IMG/VR virus record: IMGVR_UViG_3300044630_001814
Location: 1-37,981 of that record
DNA length: 37,981 nucleotides
From: a virus
Direction: 5' to 3' (one strand)
The notes below the pieces were generated by a model. The model was given only the letters and a program-made list of their open reading frames with translations, had not been told where the DNA came from and did not search any database. This document shows positions 1-8,071 of this stretch, piece by piece (within the stretch, counting starts at the first letter, position 1; every line of letters begins with the position of its first letter). The translations under genes were made by a program, and so were the position numbers.

Positions 1-2
1 AT

Positions 3-662
3 GCATATGATCAAAAGATGCAGATGAAAAGGGAGAACATTGCAGAAAGAGGTATCTGGACTGCAAAGAAGAGATACATTCTTAATGTATGGGACTCTGA
101 AGGGGTTAGGTATTCTGAACCTAAACTCAAGATCATGGGAATTGAGGCAGTTAAATCATCCACTCCAGCACCATGCAGGCAGATGATTAAGGATGCTCTT
201 AAGATTATTATGACTAAGACTGAGGATGATCTTATTGATTATATTGATAAGTCTAGAAAAAAATTCTATTCTCTTCCTCCAGAAGAAATTGCTTTCCCAA
301 GGACTGCTAACAATATTAGTAAGTATAAGTCTCACCATAGCATCTATGAGAAGGGTTGTCCTATACATGTAAGGGGAGTCTTGTTATATAATTACTATAT
401 CAAAAAGAATAATCTGGATAACAAATATCCAAAAATTAATAATGGAGAAAAGGTTAAATTCTGTTACCTGAAGAAAGCAAATCCAATTAGAGAAAATGTC
501 TTATCTTTCATTCAACAATTTCCAAAAGAACTTAATTTAGGAAAGTATGTAGACTATGAACTTCAGTTTGAAAAGAGTTTCATTGATCCATTAAAAACAA
601 TTCTGCAATGTATTGGTTGGAGAATTGAAAAAACGAATACTATAGAATCGTTATTTTTATGA
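3..662 (+). CDS. 43: DNA polymerase (T4 gp43-like), C-terminal fragment
   Basis: The frame is open to the left edge, so this is the last 219 residues of a longer protein and no start is visible. It is the family B replicative polymerase of T4-like phages. The fragment contains the thumb-region stretch KKRYILNVWDSEG followed by YSEPKLKIMGIEAVKSSTP, which is typical of gp43. It ends in a short hydrophobic tail (IESLFL), as expected for the peptide that docks on the sliding clamp gp45. Its TGA overlaps the ATG of a small ORF at 659, and uvsX and gp41 follow, the usual replication order in cyanomyoviruses. The identity is secure. Only the catalytic palm and exonuclease domains lie outside the window. 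Confidence 0.93.
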   Translation, partial: AYDQKMQMKRENIAERGIWTAKKRYILNVWDSEGVRYSEPKLKIMGIEAVKSSTPAPCRQMIKDALKIIMTKTEDDLIDYIDKSRKKFYSLPPEEIAFPRTANNISKYKSHHSIYEKGCPIHVRGVLLYNYYIKKNNLDNKYPKINNGEKVKFCYLKKANPIRENVLSFIQQFPKELNLGKYVDYELQFEKSFIDPLKTILQCIGWRIEKTNTIESLFL

Positions 663-811
663 TAACAATTACATTTACTGAGTCTGAAATTAAGAATCTT
701 ATGAAATGTTTGAATAATAGCAATCATAAAACATTGCACGATAAGATCTGGACAATTTATTTTTCTACAAAAAAAATTATATCAAACGAGGATAAAAATG
801 GACTTTCTTAA
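659..811 (+). CDS. Small hypothetical protein between gp43 and uvsX
   Basis: A 50-residue ORF begins [20 protein letters not shown] and ends in LS. Its ATG overlaps the polymerase stop codon (ATGA), and its 3' end overlaps the first 14 bases of uvsX, so it fills the gap between the two exactly. This arrangement implies translational coupling along the replication operon. No domain is recognised. The protein is polar, with one weakly hydrophobic stretch ([12 protein letters not shown]). It may be a real small early protein, or an ORF that keeps ribosomes moving toward uvsX. Support comes from the overlaps at both ends and the absence of any other gene in the gap. Confidence 0.6.
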   Translation: MITITFTESEIKNLMKCLNNSNHKTLHDKIWTIYFSTKKIISNEDKNGLS

Positions 812-1805
812 AGATATTGTAAAAGAAATTGGTGGTGAGTATACACAACTTGCTGCTGACATTGATGAGACGGAGACTTATGTTGATACGGGTTCATACA
901 TTTTTAATGCACTGGTTTCAGGTAGCATATTTGGTGGTGTATCTGGGAATAAAATTACTGCTATTGCTGGAGAGTCTTCTACTGGAAAGACTTTTTTCTC
1001 TCTCGCAGTGGTTAAGAATTTTCTTGATACTAATCCCGATGGTTACTGTCTCTACTTTGACACTGAGGCTGCTGTTACCAAATCTCTATTAGAAAGTAGG
1101 GGTCTTGATACTAATAGAATTGTAGTTGTAAATGTTGTCACTATCGAAGAGTTTAGATCTAAGGCATTGAAGGCAGTGGATCTTTATCTGAAGAGAAAGG
1201 AAGACGAACGCAAACCCTGTATGTTTGTGTTAGATTCTCTAGGTATGCTTTCTACTGAAAAGGAAATTGATGATGCTCTAAATGAAAAGCAAGTTAGAGA
1301 TATGACAAAATCCCAATTGGTTAAGGGTGCATTTAGAATGCTAACTCTTAAACTTGGGCAAGCAAAGATTCCTATGATTGTTACTAATCACACATACGAT
1401 GTTGTTGGTTCGTATGTTCCAATGAAAGAAATGAGTGGTGGATCTGGATTAAAATATGCAGCATCTACAATTGTATATCTTTCCAAAAAGAAAGAAAAAG
1501 ATGGAACAGAAATCGTTGGCAATATCATTAAATGTAAAACTCATAAATCTAGATTGAGTAAAGAAAATAAAGATGTTGAAGTTCGTCTGTATTATGATGA
1601 TCGTGGACTTGATAAGTACTATGGTCTTCTTGACCTTGCCGAAAAACATGGTATATTTAAGAAGGTAGGAACAAGGTATGAAGTTGGGGATGGAACCACA
1701 CAATTTGGAAAAACTATTAATGAGAATCCAGAAAAATATTTCACCCAAGAAGTAATGCAGGCATTGGACGAAGCAGCAAACAAAGAATTTTCTTATGGAG
1801 GTTAA
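798..1805 (+). CDS. uvsX: UvsX RecA-like recombinase
   Basis: A 335-residue strand-exchange ATPase that forms filaments on single-stranded DNA during phage recombination, repair and recombination-dependent replication. The Walker A motif GESSTGKT lies at residues 58-65 and a Walker B-like strand ([11 protein letters not shown]) near residue 140. The later stretch [21 protein letters not shown] matches the loop region of the family. The ATG follows GAGGATAAAA, a reasonable ribosome-binding site. The length suits UvsX of cyanophages, which is shorter than T4 UvsX (about 390). The stop codon overlaps the start of gp41 by one base (TAATG). The assignment is firm from motifs and context. Confidence 0.95.
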   Translation: MDFLKDIVKEIGGEYTQLAADIDETETYVDTGSYIFNALVSGSIFGGVSGNKITAIAGESSTGKTFFSLAVVKNFLDTNPDGYCLYFDTEAAVTKSLLESRGLDTNRIVVVNVVTIEEFRSKALKAVDLYLKRKEDERKPCMFVLDSLGMLSTEKEIDDALNEKQVRDMTKSQLVKGAFRMLTLKLGQAKIPMIVTNHTYDVVGSYVPMKEMSGGSGLKYAASTIVYLSKKKEKDGTEIVGNIIKCKTHKSRLSKENKDVEVRLYYDDRGLDKYYGLLDLAEKHGIFKKVGTRYEVGDGTTQFGKTINENPEKYFTQEVMQALDEAANKEFSYGG

Positions 1806-3187
1806 TGGAAAAAGTTGAAACTACAATTCTGAGAAATTTAATTTTTAATAATGATTATTGTAGAAAGGTATTACCATTTTTAAAAAATGATTACTTCGAA
1901 AACCTTCATGAAAAAGTAGTCTTTGAAGAGATTTGTAAATTCATTCTTAATTATGATAATCTTGCAACAAAAGAAGTTCTTTTAATCGAAACTGAAAAGA
2001 GAACAGATATCACAGAAGACACATATAAAACAATCTGTGACTATGTTTCATCACTCGATGATTCTTCTGCAGATGATCAATGGTTGATTGATACTACAGA
2101 AAAATGGTGCCGAGATAGAGCAATCTATCTGGCACTTATGGAAAGCATCAAAATTGCTGACGGACAAGATGAAAAGAAGTCTAGAGATGCTATCCCATCT
2201 ATTCTCCAGCAAGCACTTGCCGTAAGTTTTGATGATCACATTGGACACGATTATTTACAAGATTACTTAGAAAGATATGAATCTTATCACAGAAAAGAAG
2301 ACAAGATCCCCTTTGACCTTGAATACTTCAACAAGATTACAAAAGGTGGTTTACCTAACAAGACTCTCAATGTCGCTCTTGCTGGTACAGGTGTCGGGAA
2401 AAGTCTATTCATGTGCCACATGGCTAGCTCCGTCCTCTTGCAAGGACGCAATGTTCTCTACATTACACTTGAAATGGCAGAGGACAGGATTGCTGAAAGA
2501 ATTGATGCGAACCTCCTGAATGTAAACATTAAAGATATTGTTGACCTATCAAAAACTATGTTTGAAACTAAGGTAAATAACCTTAGTAAGAAGACTCAAG
2601 GTAAATTAATCATTAAAGAATACCCGACTGCTTCTGCTCATACTGGTCACTTCAGGGCATTGCTCAATGAACTTATTCTCAAAAAGTCATTTAGACCTGA
2701 TATTATTTTCATTGATTACCTTAACATTTGTGCTTCCTCTAGGCATAAAGCAAATAGTTCTGTCAATTCTTATTCGTACATTAAGTCAATTGCAGAAGAG
2801 TTACGTGGATTGGCAGTGGAATTCAATCTTCCCATTGTCTCTGCTACCCAGACCACTAGGAGTGGTTATGGAAACTCTGATGTTGAACTTACTGATACTA
2901 GTGAGTCCTTTGGTCTCCCTGCTACTGCTGATCTTATGTTTGCCCTTATTAGCACAGAAGAGTTGGAACAGTTGGGCCAAATTATGGTAAAACAATTGAA
3001 GAATCGTTATAATGATCCAACAATGAATAAAAGATTTGTTGTCGGAATTGATCGTGCTAAGATGCGATTATATGATTGTGAGCAAAGTGCTCAACAAGGA
3101 ATACTTGACTCTGGACAAGAGGAAGAGTATGATTATGACGAAGATACAAAAAAACAAAACAAATTTTCTGGATTTAAATTTTCATGA
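1805..3187 (+). CDS. 41: Replicative DNA helicase (T4 gp41-like)
   Basis: A 460-residue DnaB-type hexameric helicase that unwinds the fork and partners the gp61 primase encoded at 8717. The N-terminal half is helical. The RecA-fold motor begins near residue 180, with Walker A GTGVGKS at 194-200 and a Walker B strand PDIIFIDYLNI around residue 300. A conserved SATQTTRSGYGNSD segment follows, matching the family's sensor motif. The C-terminus is acidic and then FSGFKFS. It starts on the last base of the uvsX stop (TAATG) and its own stop overlaps the next gene by four bases, so uvsX, gp41 and the MazG-like gene are probably one transcript. Confidence 0.94.
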   Translation: MEKVETTILRNLIFNNDYCRKVLPFLKNDYFENLHEKVVFEEICKFILNYDNLATKEVLLIETEKRTDITEDTYKTICDYVSSLDDSSADDQWLIDTTEKWCRDRAIYLALMESIKIADGQDEKKSRDAIPSILQQALAVSFDDHIGHDYLQDYLERYESYHRKEDKIPFDLEYFNKITKGGLPNKTLNVALAGTGVGKSLFMCHMASSVLLQGRNVLYITLEMAEDRIAERIDANLLNVNIKDIVDLSKTMFETKVNNLSKKTQGKLIIKEYPTASAHTGHFRALLNELILKKSFRPDIIFIDYLNICASSRHKANSSVNSYSYIKSIAEELRGLAVEFNLPIVSATQTTRSGYGNSDVELTDTSESFGLPATADLMFALISTEELEQLGQIMVKQLKNRYNDPTMNKRFVVGIDRAKMRLYDCEQSAQQGILDSGQEEEYDYDEDTKKQNKFSGFKFS

Positions 3188-3594
3188 CGCAACGTATTGA
3201 CTTTGGTAAATATCAAAACTTTGTAGATGCTGTAACTTCTGATGCATCCAAAGATTTTGTAGCACTTGCTGATAGATTGGTTTCTCTAGATGAAAAGGGT
3301 GCAAATATTGAACGACTTCTAACATCTGCAGTTGGTATTAATGCTGAAGGTGGAGAGTTTATGGAGATCGTAAAGAAAATGGTATTCCAGGGAAAATCTT
3401 GGAACGATGAAACTAGAACACACCTAATTAAAGAACTTGGTGATACTCTATGGTATGTTGCCCAAGCATGTATTGCCCTTGAAGTATCTTTTGATGAAGT
3501 AGTTCAGACTAATATTGATAAATTGATGAAACGATATCCTGATGGGTTTTTTGATGTTTATTATTCAGAAAACCGAGAAGAAGGGGATATTTGA
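3184..3594 (+). CDS. mazG: MazG-like nucleotide pyrophosphohydrolase
   Basis: A 136-residue, all-helical protein. The segment GINAEGGEFMEIVKKMVF followed by KELGDTLWYVAQ has the acidic metal-binding pattern of MazG-fold NTP pyrophosphohydrolases (E-x2-E on one helix, E-x2-D on the next). Such enzymes hydrolyse (d)NTPs or alarmone-like nucleotides to monophosphates. In cyanophages a host-derived MazG is common and is thought to influence nucleotide pools or ppGpp, but the substrate cannot be read from sequence. The ATG overlaps the gp41 stop (ATGA), and a strong terminator follows at once, so this is the last gene of the replication operon. The fold assignment is good; the exact enzyme name is an inference. 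Confidence 0.8.
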   Translation: MTQRIDFGKYQNFVDAVTSDASKDFVALADRLVSLDEKGANIERLLTSAVGINAEGGEFMEIVKKMVFQGKSWNDETRTHLIKELGDTLWYVAQACIALEVSFDEVVQTNIDKLMKRYPDGFFDVYYSENREEGDI

Positions 3595-3599
3595 TGTTG

Positions 3600-3633
3600 A
3601 TCCCGTTTCTAAATAAAGGAAACGGGATTTTTT
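3600..3633 (+). terminator. Rho-independent terminator with CTAAATA in its loop
   Basis: A perfect 10-bp stem (ATCCCGTTTC at 3600-3609 with GAAACGGGAT at 3619-3628) closes a 9-base loop and is followed by five T. It ends the uvsX/gp41/mazG transcript. The loop carries CTAAATA, which resembles the phage late promoter box, directly ahead of the gene at 3635. Confidence 0.9.
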
Positions 3634-3634
3634 A

Positions 3635-4363
3635 ATGGGATTTAATAAGGGACAATTATACGAGCAAAGTTTGTTTAAACTTCTTAAACAAAATGGTAAA
3701 GTTCCATCTGATATTGTAAAAGTAGAACAAATTTTGGGACAAGATGTAACTGTAGAAAATCAATTCGGAAGATCTGGGATTGAAATTAAATTAAATGGCA
3801 ATGCTGCTTTTGGATCTGGAACATTGAAGTTTGACAACTCCAAAAAGGATTTTCCTTGGAAGTTGACTGAATCCAATCAATTGGATGACGACAACACTTC
3901 AAAAGAAATTATGAGAAGTATTGCTAGGAAATATAGATTGGATGAAGTCGTAAATAAAAAATGGTATAAAGATAATCAAAATTATTATCCATTATATTTG
4001 GAGGAAGAAAAATATAACCCCCTTCCTAACATACTTAAAATACCAAAATCCAAAAGGGGAAAACGTGATGCTGAAGCACTATCTGATATTCGAATAAAAT
4101 GCAAATCTTCTGATATTATAGATTACTATACCTCAAAAGGATCACATTATATTCAGGTTGGAGATAAAGGTTTATATTGGTTTGGTAAGGAAGATCCTTT
4201 AAACATTGCGAGTAATTTAGATACATTTGCCCCAACCGAAACATATCTAAGGGTTAGAGTGCAACCAAAGGGAGGTGAAAAATATAATTTTTCTTATGGA
4301 TTATACATAAAGGGATTATCTTCCACTAGTCAAGATTTGATGAGGAATCCAAATATTATATGA
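3635..4363 (+). CDS. Hypothetical protein, possible PD-(D/E)XK-type nuclease
   Basis: A 242-residue soluble, basic protein that I do not recognise with confidence. The N-terminal region has a helix (GQLYEQSLFKLLKQNG), then GQDVTVENQF followed by GIEIKLN. This order of Asp, a 14-residue gap and Glu-x-Lys is compatible with the core of PD-(D/E)XK nucleases. The rest shows no clear domain, and the middle and C-terminal parts look like mixed alpha/beta. It begins two bases after the terminator T-run and overlaps the next gene by four bases. It could equally be an uncharacterised virion or DNA-binding protein; the nuclease idea rests on a short motif only. Confidence 0.6.
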   Translation: MGFNKGQLYEQSLFKLLKQNGKVPSDIVKVEQILGQDVTVENQFGRSGIEIKLNGNAAFGSGTLKFDNSKKDFPWKLTESNQLDDDNTSKEIMRSIARKYRLDEVVNKKWYKDNQNYYPLYLEEEKYNPLPNILKIPKSKRGKRDAEALSDIRIKCKSSDIIDYYTSKGSHYIQVGDKGLYWFGKEDPLNIASNLDTFAPTETYLRVRVQPKGGEKYNFSYGLYIKGLSSTSQDLMRNPNII

Positions 4364-4584
4364 AACAGTTATTCTCAGAACTCATACAAATATACAAATC
4401 TAAAGTAAGAATTAAACAACTTAAGAGAAAGACAATAGAAAATTTCTCTAGATTTTTTATATCTTTCATTAAGTCAAATGAAGACCCAAAAGATAAGAAA
4501 GATAAATACTTATACTTGAAGAACGCAGGTCTCAAATATATTCTTGATAATCAAGACCTTATATATTCAAAAATTAATAAATGA
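4360..4584 (+). CDS. Small basic hypothetical protein
   Basis: A 74-residue Lys-rich helical protein beginning MKQLFSELIQIYKSKVRIKQ and rich in charged and aromatic residues. It has no recognisable domain, signal or membrane segment. The ATG overlaps the stop of the upstream gene (ATGA), and its own stop overlaps the next start (ATGA), so it is translationally coupled on both sides. That coupling is the main evidence that it is real. Its function is unknown. Confidence 0.7.
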   Translation: MKQLFSELIQIYKSKVRIKQLKRKTIENFSRFFISFIKSNEDPKDKKDKYLYLKNAGLKYILDNQDLIYSKINK

Positions 4585-5705
4585 AAACATTCTTACAATT
4601 CATCAAAGAGGCAGTAGAAACCTCAGCTTCATCACAAGCAAAGAGGATGGGATTGACTGGGGATGGTCATGGAGATTGGTATGATGCCAAAGGAAAACTT
4701 ATTGCCAAAACGGTAAAGGGACAACTTAAAGTCTTTAGTGGAAAGGCATCTCAAAAGAAAGAATCTGATAATTCCCAGAGACAAGAACCTGCTAATATTA
4801 AAGGATCCCCACAGAAAGCATATAAAGGTGGAAAGGTTAGATTAGGAAAAACTCCACAGACTCCAACACAAAGATCTTCTTCATCTGCTTCTTCAGCAGC
4901 AGCAACATCTGCACAAGCACAACCACAACAAAGTATCAGAGATGATATTGTAACAGTTGCTTTTGGTAAGTTTAATCCTCCAACAAAGGGGCATGAAAAT
5001 CTACTAAAAGCAATGTCTCAAATTTCTGCTGGTGGAAATTATTATATTTTCCCAAGTAGAACTCAGGATAAAAAGAGAAATCCATTAGATCCAGAATTAA
5101 AAATTGAATACATGAGGGAAATGTTCCCAGACTATGCTGATAGAATTATTGATAGTGATGAATTTAAAACTATCTTTGATGCCCTAACATTTTTAAATCA
5201 GGAAGGATATACTTCAGTCAATGTTGTATGTGGTGAGGAGAGAGTTGCTGAAGTTGATAGTTTAACTGCAAAAGCAAATGGTGAGGCATATCAATTCCAA
5301 TCTATTAATGTAATATCATCTGGACCTAAGGATCCAGATTCTGAAAGTGAATCTTCATCAGTTGCAAGGAAGGCAGCAGCAGATGGGGATTATATGACAT
5401 TCAAAAAGACTATGCCTACTAATGTAGATGAATCTATAATTAAGCAACTTTTTATGGATATAAGAGGTGCAATGAATATTAAAGAGGACTATAATCTTTG
5501 GGAAATTTCTCCAGATCTAGATTGGAAAGGTCTTAGAGAAAATTATGTAACTAATAAGATATTTAAAGTTGGAACTTTAGTTGAAAATTGTAATACTGGA
5601 CTTCGTGGAAATATTATTAGATCTGGAACAAATCATTTAATTTGTGTCACTGATACTGGTATAATGTTTAAATCTTGGGTAAAAGATGTTTGTGAAGTTT
5701 ATTAG
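4581..5705 (+). CDS. Nucleotidyltransferase-like (cytidylyltransferase-fold) phage protein
   Basis: A 374-residue protein in three parts. The N-terminus (MKTFLQFIKEAVE, then a low-complexity Ser/Gln/Ala linker to about residue 110) resembles leaders of T4-like prohead or virion proteins. The middle (about 115-280) has VAFGKFNPPTKGHENLL, a version of the HxGH nucleotide-binding motif of the cytidylyltransferase superfamily, and later SSSVARKAA, comparable to the ISSTxxR motif. The C-terminus (about 325-374) has the form KVGTLVENCNTGLRGNIIRS followed by FKSWVKDV, a small beta module I have seen in other cyanophage structural-type proteins. The substrate is unknown. It may be packaged in the head as a core protein carrying an enzyme fold. 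Confidence 0.75.
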   Translation: MKTFLQFIKEAVETSASSQAKRMGLTGDGHGDWYDAKGKLIAKTVKGQLKVFSGKASQKKESDNSQRQEPANIKGSPQKAYKGGKVRLGKTPQTPTQRSSSSASSAAATSAQAQPQQSIRDDIVTVAFGKFNPPTKGHENLLKAMSQISAGGNYYIFPSRTQDKKRNPLDPELKIEYMREMFPDYADRIIDSDEFKTIFDALTFLNQEGYTSVNVVCGEERVAEVDSLTAKANGEAYQFQSINVISSGPKDPDSESESSSVARKAAADGDYMTFKKTMPTNVDESIIKQLFMDIRGAMNIKEDYNLWEISPDLDWKGLRENYVTNKIFKVGTLVENCNTGLRGNIIRSGTNHLICVTDTGIMFKSWVKDVCEVY

Positions 5706-5707
5706 GA

Positions 5708-5715
5708 AATAAATA
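5708..5715 (+). promoter_or_regulatory. T4-type late promoter box
   Basis: AATAAATA lies 28 bases upstream of the ATG at 5743. It matches the ATAAATA core that recurs ahead of late-type genes in this window. Confidence 0.6.
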
Positions 5716-5742
5716 AAAGAAGGAAAAAATCTAAGTAAATCG

Positions 5743-6534
5743 ATGACTAACATTTGGGCAGATACTTTTAAAGATATCAGAGAACCATTCTTTGAAATTG
5801 AAGATCCTTATACCATTTCTGAAGAGAAGAAAGAAATGGAAGAGAAAGGTGAGAAAAAGCACAAAGAAGGTAAGGCAGAAGAAGAATCTGAAGATGCTGG
5901 AGAAAAGTTTGAAGGGAAGTACAAAAAGTCTGGCAAAAAGTCAAAAGATTATGATAAAGATGGTGAAGTAGAAGATGAGTCTGATGAGTATGCTGGAGTA
6001 AAGGATCGTGCAATTAAAAAGGCAATGAAAGAAGAGAGAGATCTCTACAGCAAAAAAAATAAAAATACAAAACTTGATGTTAAATCTGGCATCAAAAATC
6101 AAATTAATACTAAACCAACCGTTTCTGAAGAATTAGAAGAATGGGTAGATGACCTCATTGAAGAGGGTTATGACTTCTCAGAATGGACTTGGGATGAACT
6201 TGCAGAAGCATATGACAGACTTCCTTATGGTGAAATGAGTGAAGAACTTGCTGAATGGGTATTTGATCTAGTTTGTGAGGGATATGATCTCTCTGGATTT
6301 ACCTGTGATAAAATGCAAGAAATTTATGAGGCAAATTCAACTGAGATCCCTCCAAGAGGAGATTATGAAAAGAAAGTAGTAGATTCAAACTCTGCTGCAA
6401 AAAGAACAGCACAAATGCAAATTCGCAAAGAACTTGCAGATGTTCAACTTGCAAAAGCAAAATCTGCACAAAATCAATCAACAAATGAATCCGTCATTAC
6501 ATATCTCAATAATAGATATGAAATTTTTGATTGA
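5743..6534 (+). CDS. Charged prohead/core-like protein with an internal duplication
   Basis: A 263-residue, extremely acidic and lysine-rich protein. Residues about 25-85 are a low-complexity E/K/D run ending in KDYDKDGEVEDESDEYAGVK, a motif that recurs in cyanophage head-associated proteins. Two copies of a helix-turn module follow: SEELEEWVDDLIEEGYDFSE and SEELAEWVFDLVCEGYDLSG, each continuing into a W/F-T-x-D-E/K helix. The C-terminus is a helix rich in Ala, Lys and Gln ending NNRYEIFD. No enzyme motif is seen. The composition suggests a scaffold or core protein, which is an inference. A late box precedes it and a further late box follows. Confidence 0.7.
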   Translation: MTNIWADTFKDIREPFFEIEDPYTISEEKKEMEEKGEKKHKEGKAEEESEDAGEKFEGKYKKSGKKSKDYDKDGEVEDESDEYAGVKDRAIKKAMKEERDLYSKKNKNTKLDVKSGIKNQINTKPTVSEELEEWVDDLIEEGYDFSEWTWDELAEAYDRLPYGEMSEELAEWVFDLVCEGYDLSGFTCDKMQEIYEANSTEIPPRGDYEKKVVDSNSAAKRTAQMQIRKELADVQLAKAKSAQNQSTNESVITYLNNRYEIFD

Positions 6535-6539
6535 TTCAA

Positions 6540-6547
6540 AATAAATA
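6540..6547 (+). promoter_or_regulatory. T4-type late promoter box
   Basis: AATAAATA sits 26 bases ahead of the small gene at 6573, just after the stop of the charged protein. Confidence 0.55.
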
Positions 6548-6572
6548 ATATTGATTTTTTGAAAGGTTGATC

Positions 6573-6746
6573 ATGTCAATTTTAATTTCTATTGTAAGAC
6601 CAATTCTTGTTAAAACTATGAATTCATGTCAAGTTAAAAAACTTGTATGTGATCTTATTGATAAGTATGCTGGCACTACAGATAATGATGTTGATAATTT
6701 TATTGCAAATATGGTTAGAAATGCATTATTGAAAGAGTGTGCTTGA
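6573..6746 (+). CDS. Small conserved-type phage protein
   Basis: A 57-residue ORF beginning MSILISIVRPILVKTMNSCQ and ending ALLKECA. It follows GAAAGGTTGATC, a plausible ribosome-binding site, and a late box. A terminator closes it on the 3' side, so it forms a self-contained transcription unit. The N-terminus is hydrophobic but short, and the rest is helical with acidic residues. No domain is recognised. Support comes from the promoter, ribosome-binding site and terminator surrounding it. Confidence 0.65.
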   Translation: MSILISIVRPILVKTMNSCQVKKLVCDLIDKYAGTTDNDVDNFIANMVRNALLKECA

Positions 6747-6773
6747 TTAAATTTAAAAAATAAATCTATTTTC

Positions 6774-6801
6774 GGGGAGATCAGTTAGGTCTCCCCTTTT
6801 T
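6774..6801 (+). terminator. Rho-independent terminator
   Basis: GGGGAGA (6774-6780) pairs with TCTCCCC (6790-6796) and is followed by five T. It ends the small gene at 6573 and abuts the next late box. Confidence 0.88.
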
Positions 6802-6808
6802 ATAAATA
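6801..6808 (+). promoter_or_regulatory. T4-type late promoter TATAAATA
   Basis: An exact TATAAATA, the canonical T4 late promoter box, 34 bases upstream of the virion protein start at 6843. It directly follows the terminator T-run. Confidence 0.85.
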
Positions 6809-6842
6809 ACTTAAGAAGAAAAAATTCGTTCAGGTAAAACAC

Positions 6843-7691
6843 ATGGCTCTTTGGGGAAAAGCAGATAGTATTTACTCAACTGGCACAGTTACAGTTAATT
6901 ATTCTAATAAGACAATTACTGGATCTGGTACTTCATTTTTAGCTGCCACTGTTGGAAGTGTAATCACCATTGGTGCTGGTGGAACTTTTGGTCAGGCTGT
7001 TATTTCGGGAATTAGTTCACAAACTCAAATTTCAATTGCAACCACTCAATATCTGAGTGGTGCTGCTATTTCTGGTGTTGCATACACCATGTCACAGAAA
7101 CCAGTATATACTTTAGAAGATACTAATTATAATATTAGACAATCTACTTCAACTGGATTGACTAATTTCATTGAAGGTGTTGATCAGTATGAGGCAGCAG
7201 CATTAACTGCAACTGGTTCTAATTATTCTGTTGCACATGCTGGTTGGGTTGGGGTTCACACCTATACTGATATGCATGGCAATCTGAGAGTTAAATCAGA
7301 AACTCTTGTTGCAATGTCTGGTATTAGTTCTAATACATCACCAACATACGGTGTATTTGGTGATGCTGAGGATGATGCAACTCTACCAGATAGATTCATT
7401 ACAATTGCTGGAGTAACTGCTTCTCCATCAGCAGCAGTTGGTGTTGGAACTACAGTAACCTTGACAGTATCTGCAACCGCAACTCCTTCGGATTCTCTAA
7501 GTTATCAGTGGCAGAAGTCTACTACTGCTAATGGAACATCTTATACATCTATTGGTGGAGCAACCACTGCTGCTGTAAGTATTGCTAATACCGACACTTC
7601 AAATAATAACTATAAGTATCGTGTTATTGTAACATCTTCTGGTGGAGCAACTGCAACTTCAAGTGCTACAAAACTTACAGTAACTGCTTGA
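6843..7691 (+). CDS. Virion structural protein with C-terminal Ig-like domain
   Basis: A 282-residue protein rich in Gly, Ser, Thr and Ala with almost no Lys, typical of a beta-rich capsid or tail surface protein. It opens MALWGKADSIYSTGTVTVNY, a start common to cyanophage virion proteins. Residues about 193-282 form an Ig-like domain: GVTASPSAAVGVGTTVTLTV, then YQWQKS, then NYKYRVIVTSSGG. Ig-like domains on phage particles, such as T4 Hoc, usually decorate the capsid or tail and bind carbohydrates weakly. The late promoter and terminator flanks fit high late expression. Whether it sits on the head or the tail cannot be told from sequence. Confidence 0.8.
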   Translation: MALWGKADSIYSTGTVTVNYSNKTITGSGTSFLAATVGSVITIGAGGTFGQAVISGISSQTQISIATTQYLSGAAISGVAYTMSQKPVYTLEDTNYNIRQSTSTGLTNFIEGVDQYEAAALTATGSNYSVAHAGWVGVHTYTDMHGNLRVKSETLVAMSGISSNTSPTYGVFGDAEDDATLPDRFITIAGVTASPSAAVGVGTTVTLTVSATATPSDSLSYQWQKSTTANGTSYTSIGGATTAAVSIANTDTSNNNYKYRVIVTSSGGATATSSATKLTVTA

Positions 7692-7697
7692 TAATAT

Positions 7698-8069
7698 ATG
7701 CGATTTGATGATTTGAATGAAGACAATTATATTTTATTTGCTATAAAATACTACGACAATCCTCAAGCAGTTACACAAGAAGACTTCTTTGAGGATTTGA
7801 GTAGATTTAAATATATCAAAAAACTTTTAAGAAAATATATAAAAACTGGTGAATTAAAAATTGATCTTTTGATTAATCATTTTATTATAGTTTTTAATAT
7901 TTTTAATGATGCCGCAGTTCCTCTTCTTTTTTATAAATTGGAGAGGGAACTGTGGTCTTCTATTAAAACGTTTTTAGTTTTTTTAAATCGCATTCCAGAG
8001 TATCCTAAATCATTTTTAGATGATATACCAATTGATGAAAAATGCTTACAAATATTGCAATCAATTTAA
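7698..8069 (+). CDS. Conserved T4-like phage protein of unknown function
   Basis: A 123-residue, all-helical protein. The pattern FAIKYYDNPQAVTQEDFFED followed by RFKYIKKLLRKY and then NHFIIVFNIFNDAA is one I associate with a small conserved protein found near virion genes of many T4-like phages. It has no catalytic motif, signal peptide or clear transmembrane segment, although helices in the middle are hydrophobic. It starts six bases after the virion protein stop. The function is unknown, and context suggests a late or structural accessory role. Confidence 0.72.
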   Translation: MRFDDLNEDNYILFAIKYYDNPQAVTQEDFFEDLSRFKYIKKLLRKYIKTGELKIDLLINHFIIVFNIFNDAAVPLLFYKLERELWSSIKTFLVFLNRIPEYPKSFLDDIPIDEKCLQILQSI

Positions 8070-8071
8070 AA

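Noticed and set aside
156-368. Minus-strand and alternative-frame ORFs across the replication and nrd genes
   Set aside because: They lie wholly inside well-supported genes, lack start signals, and show no protein family features.
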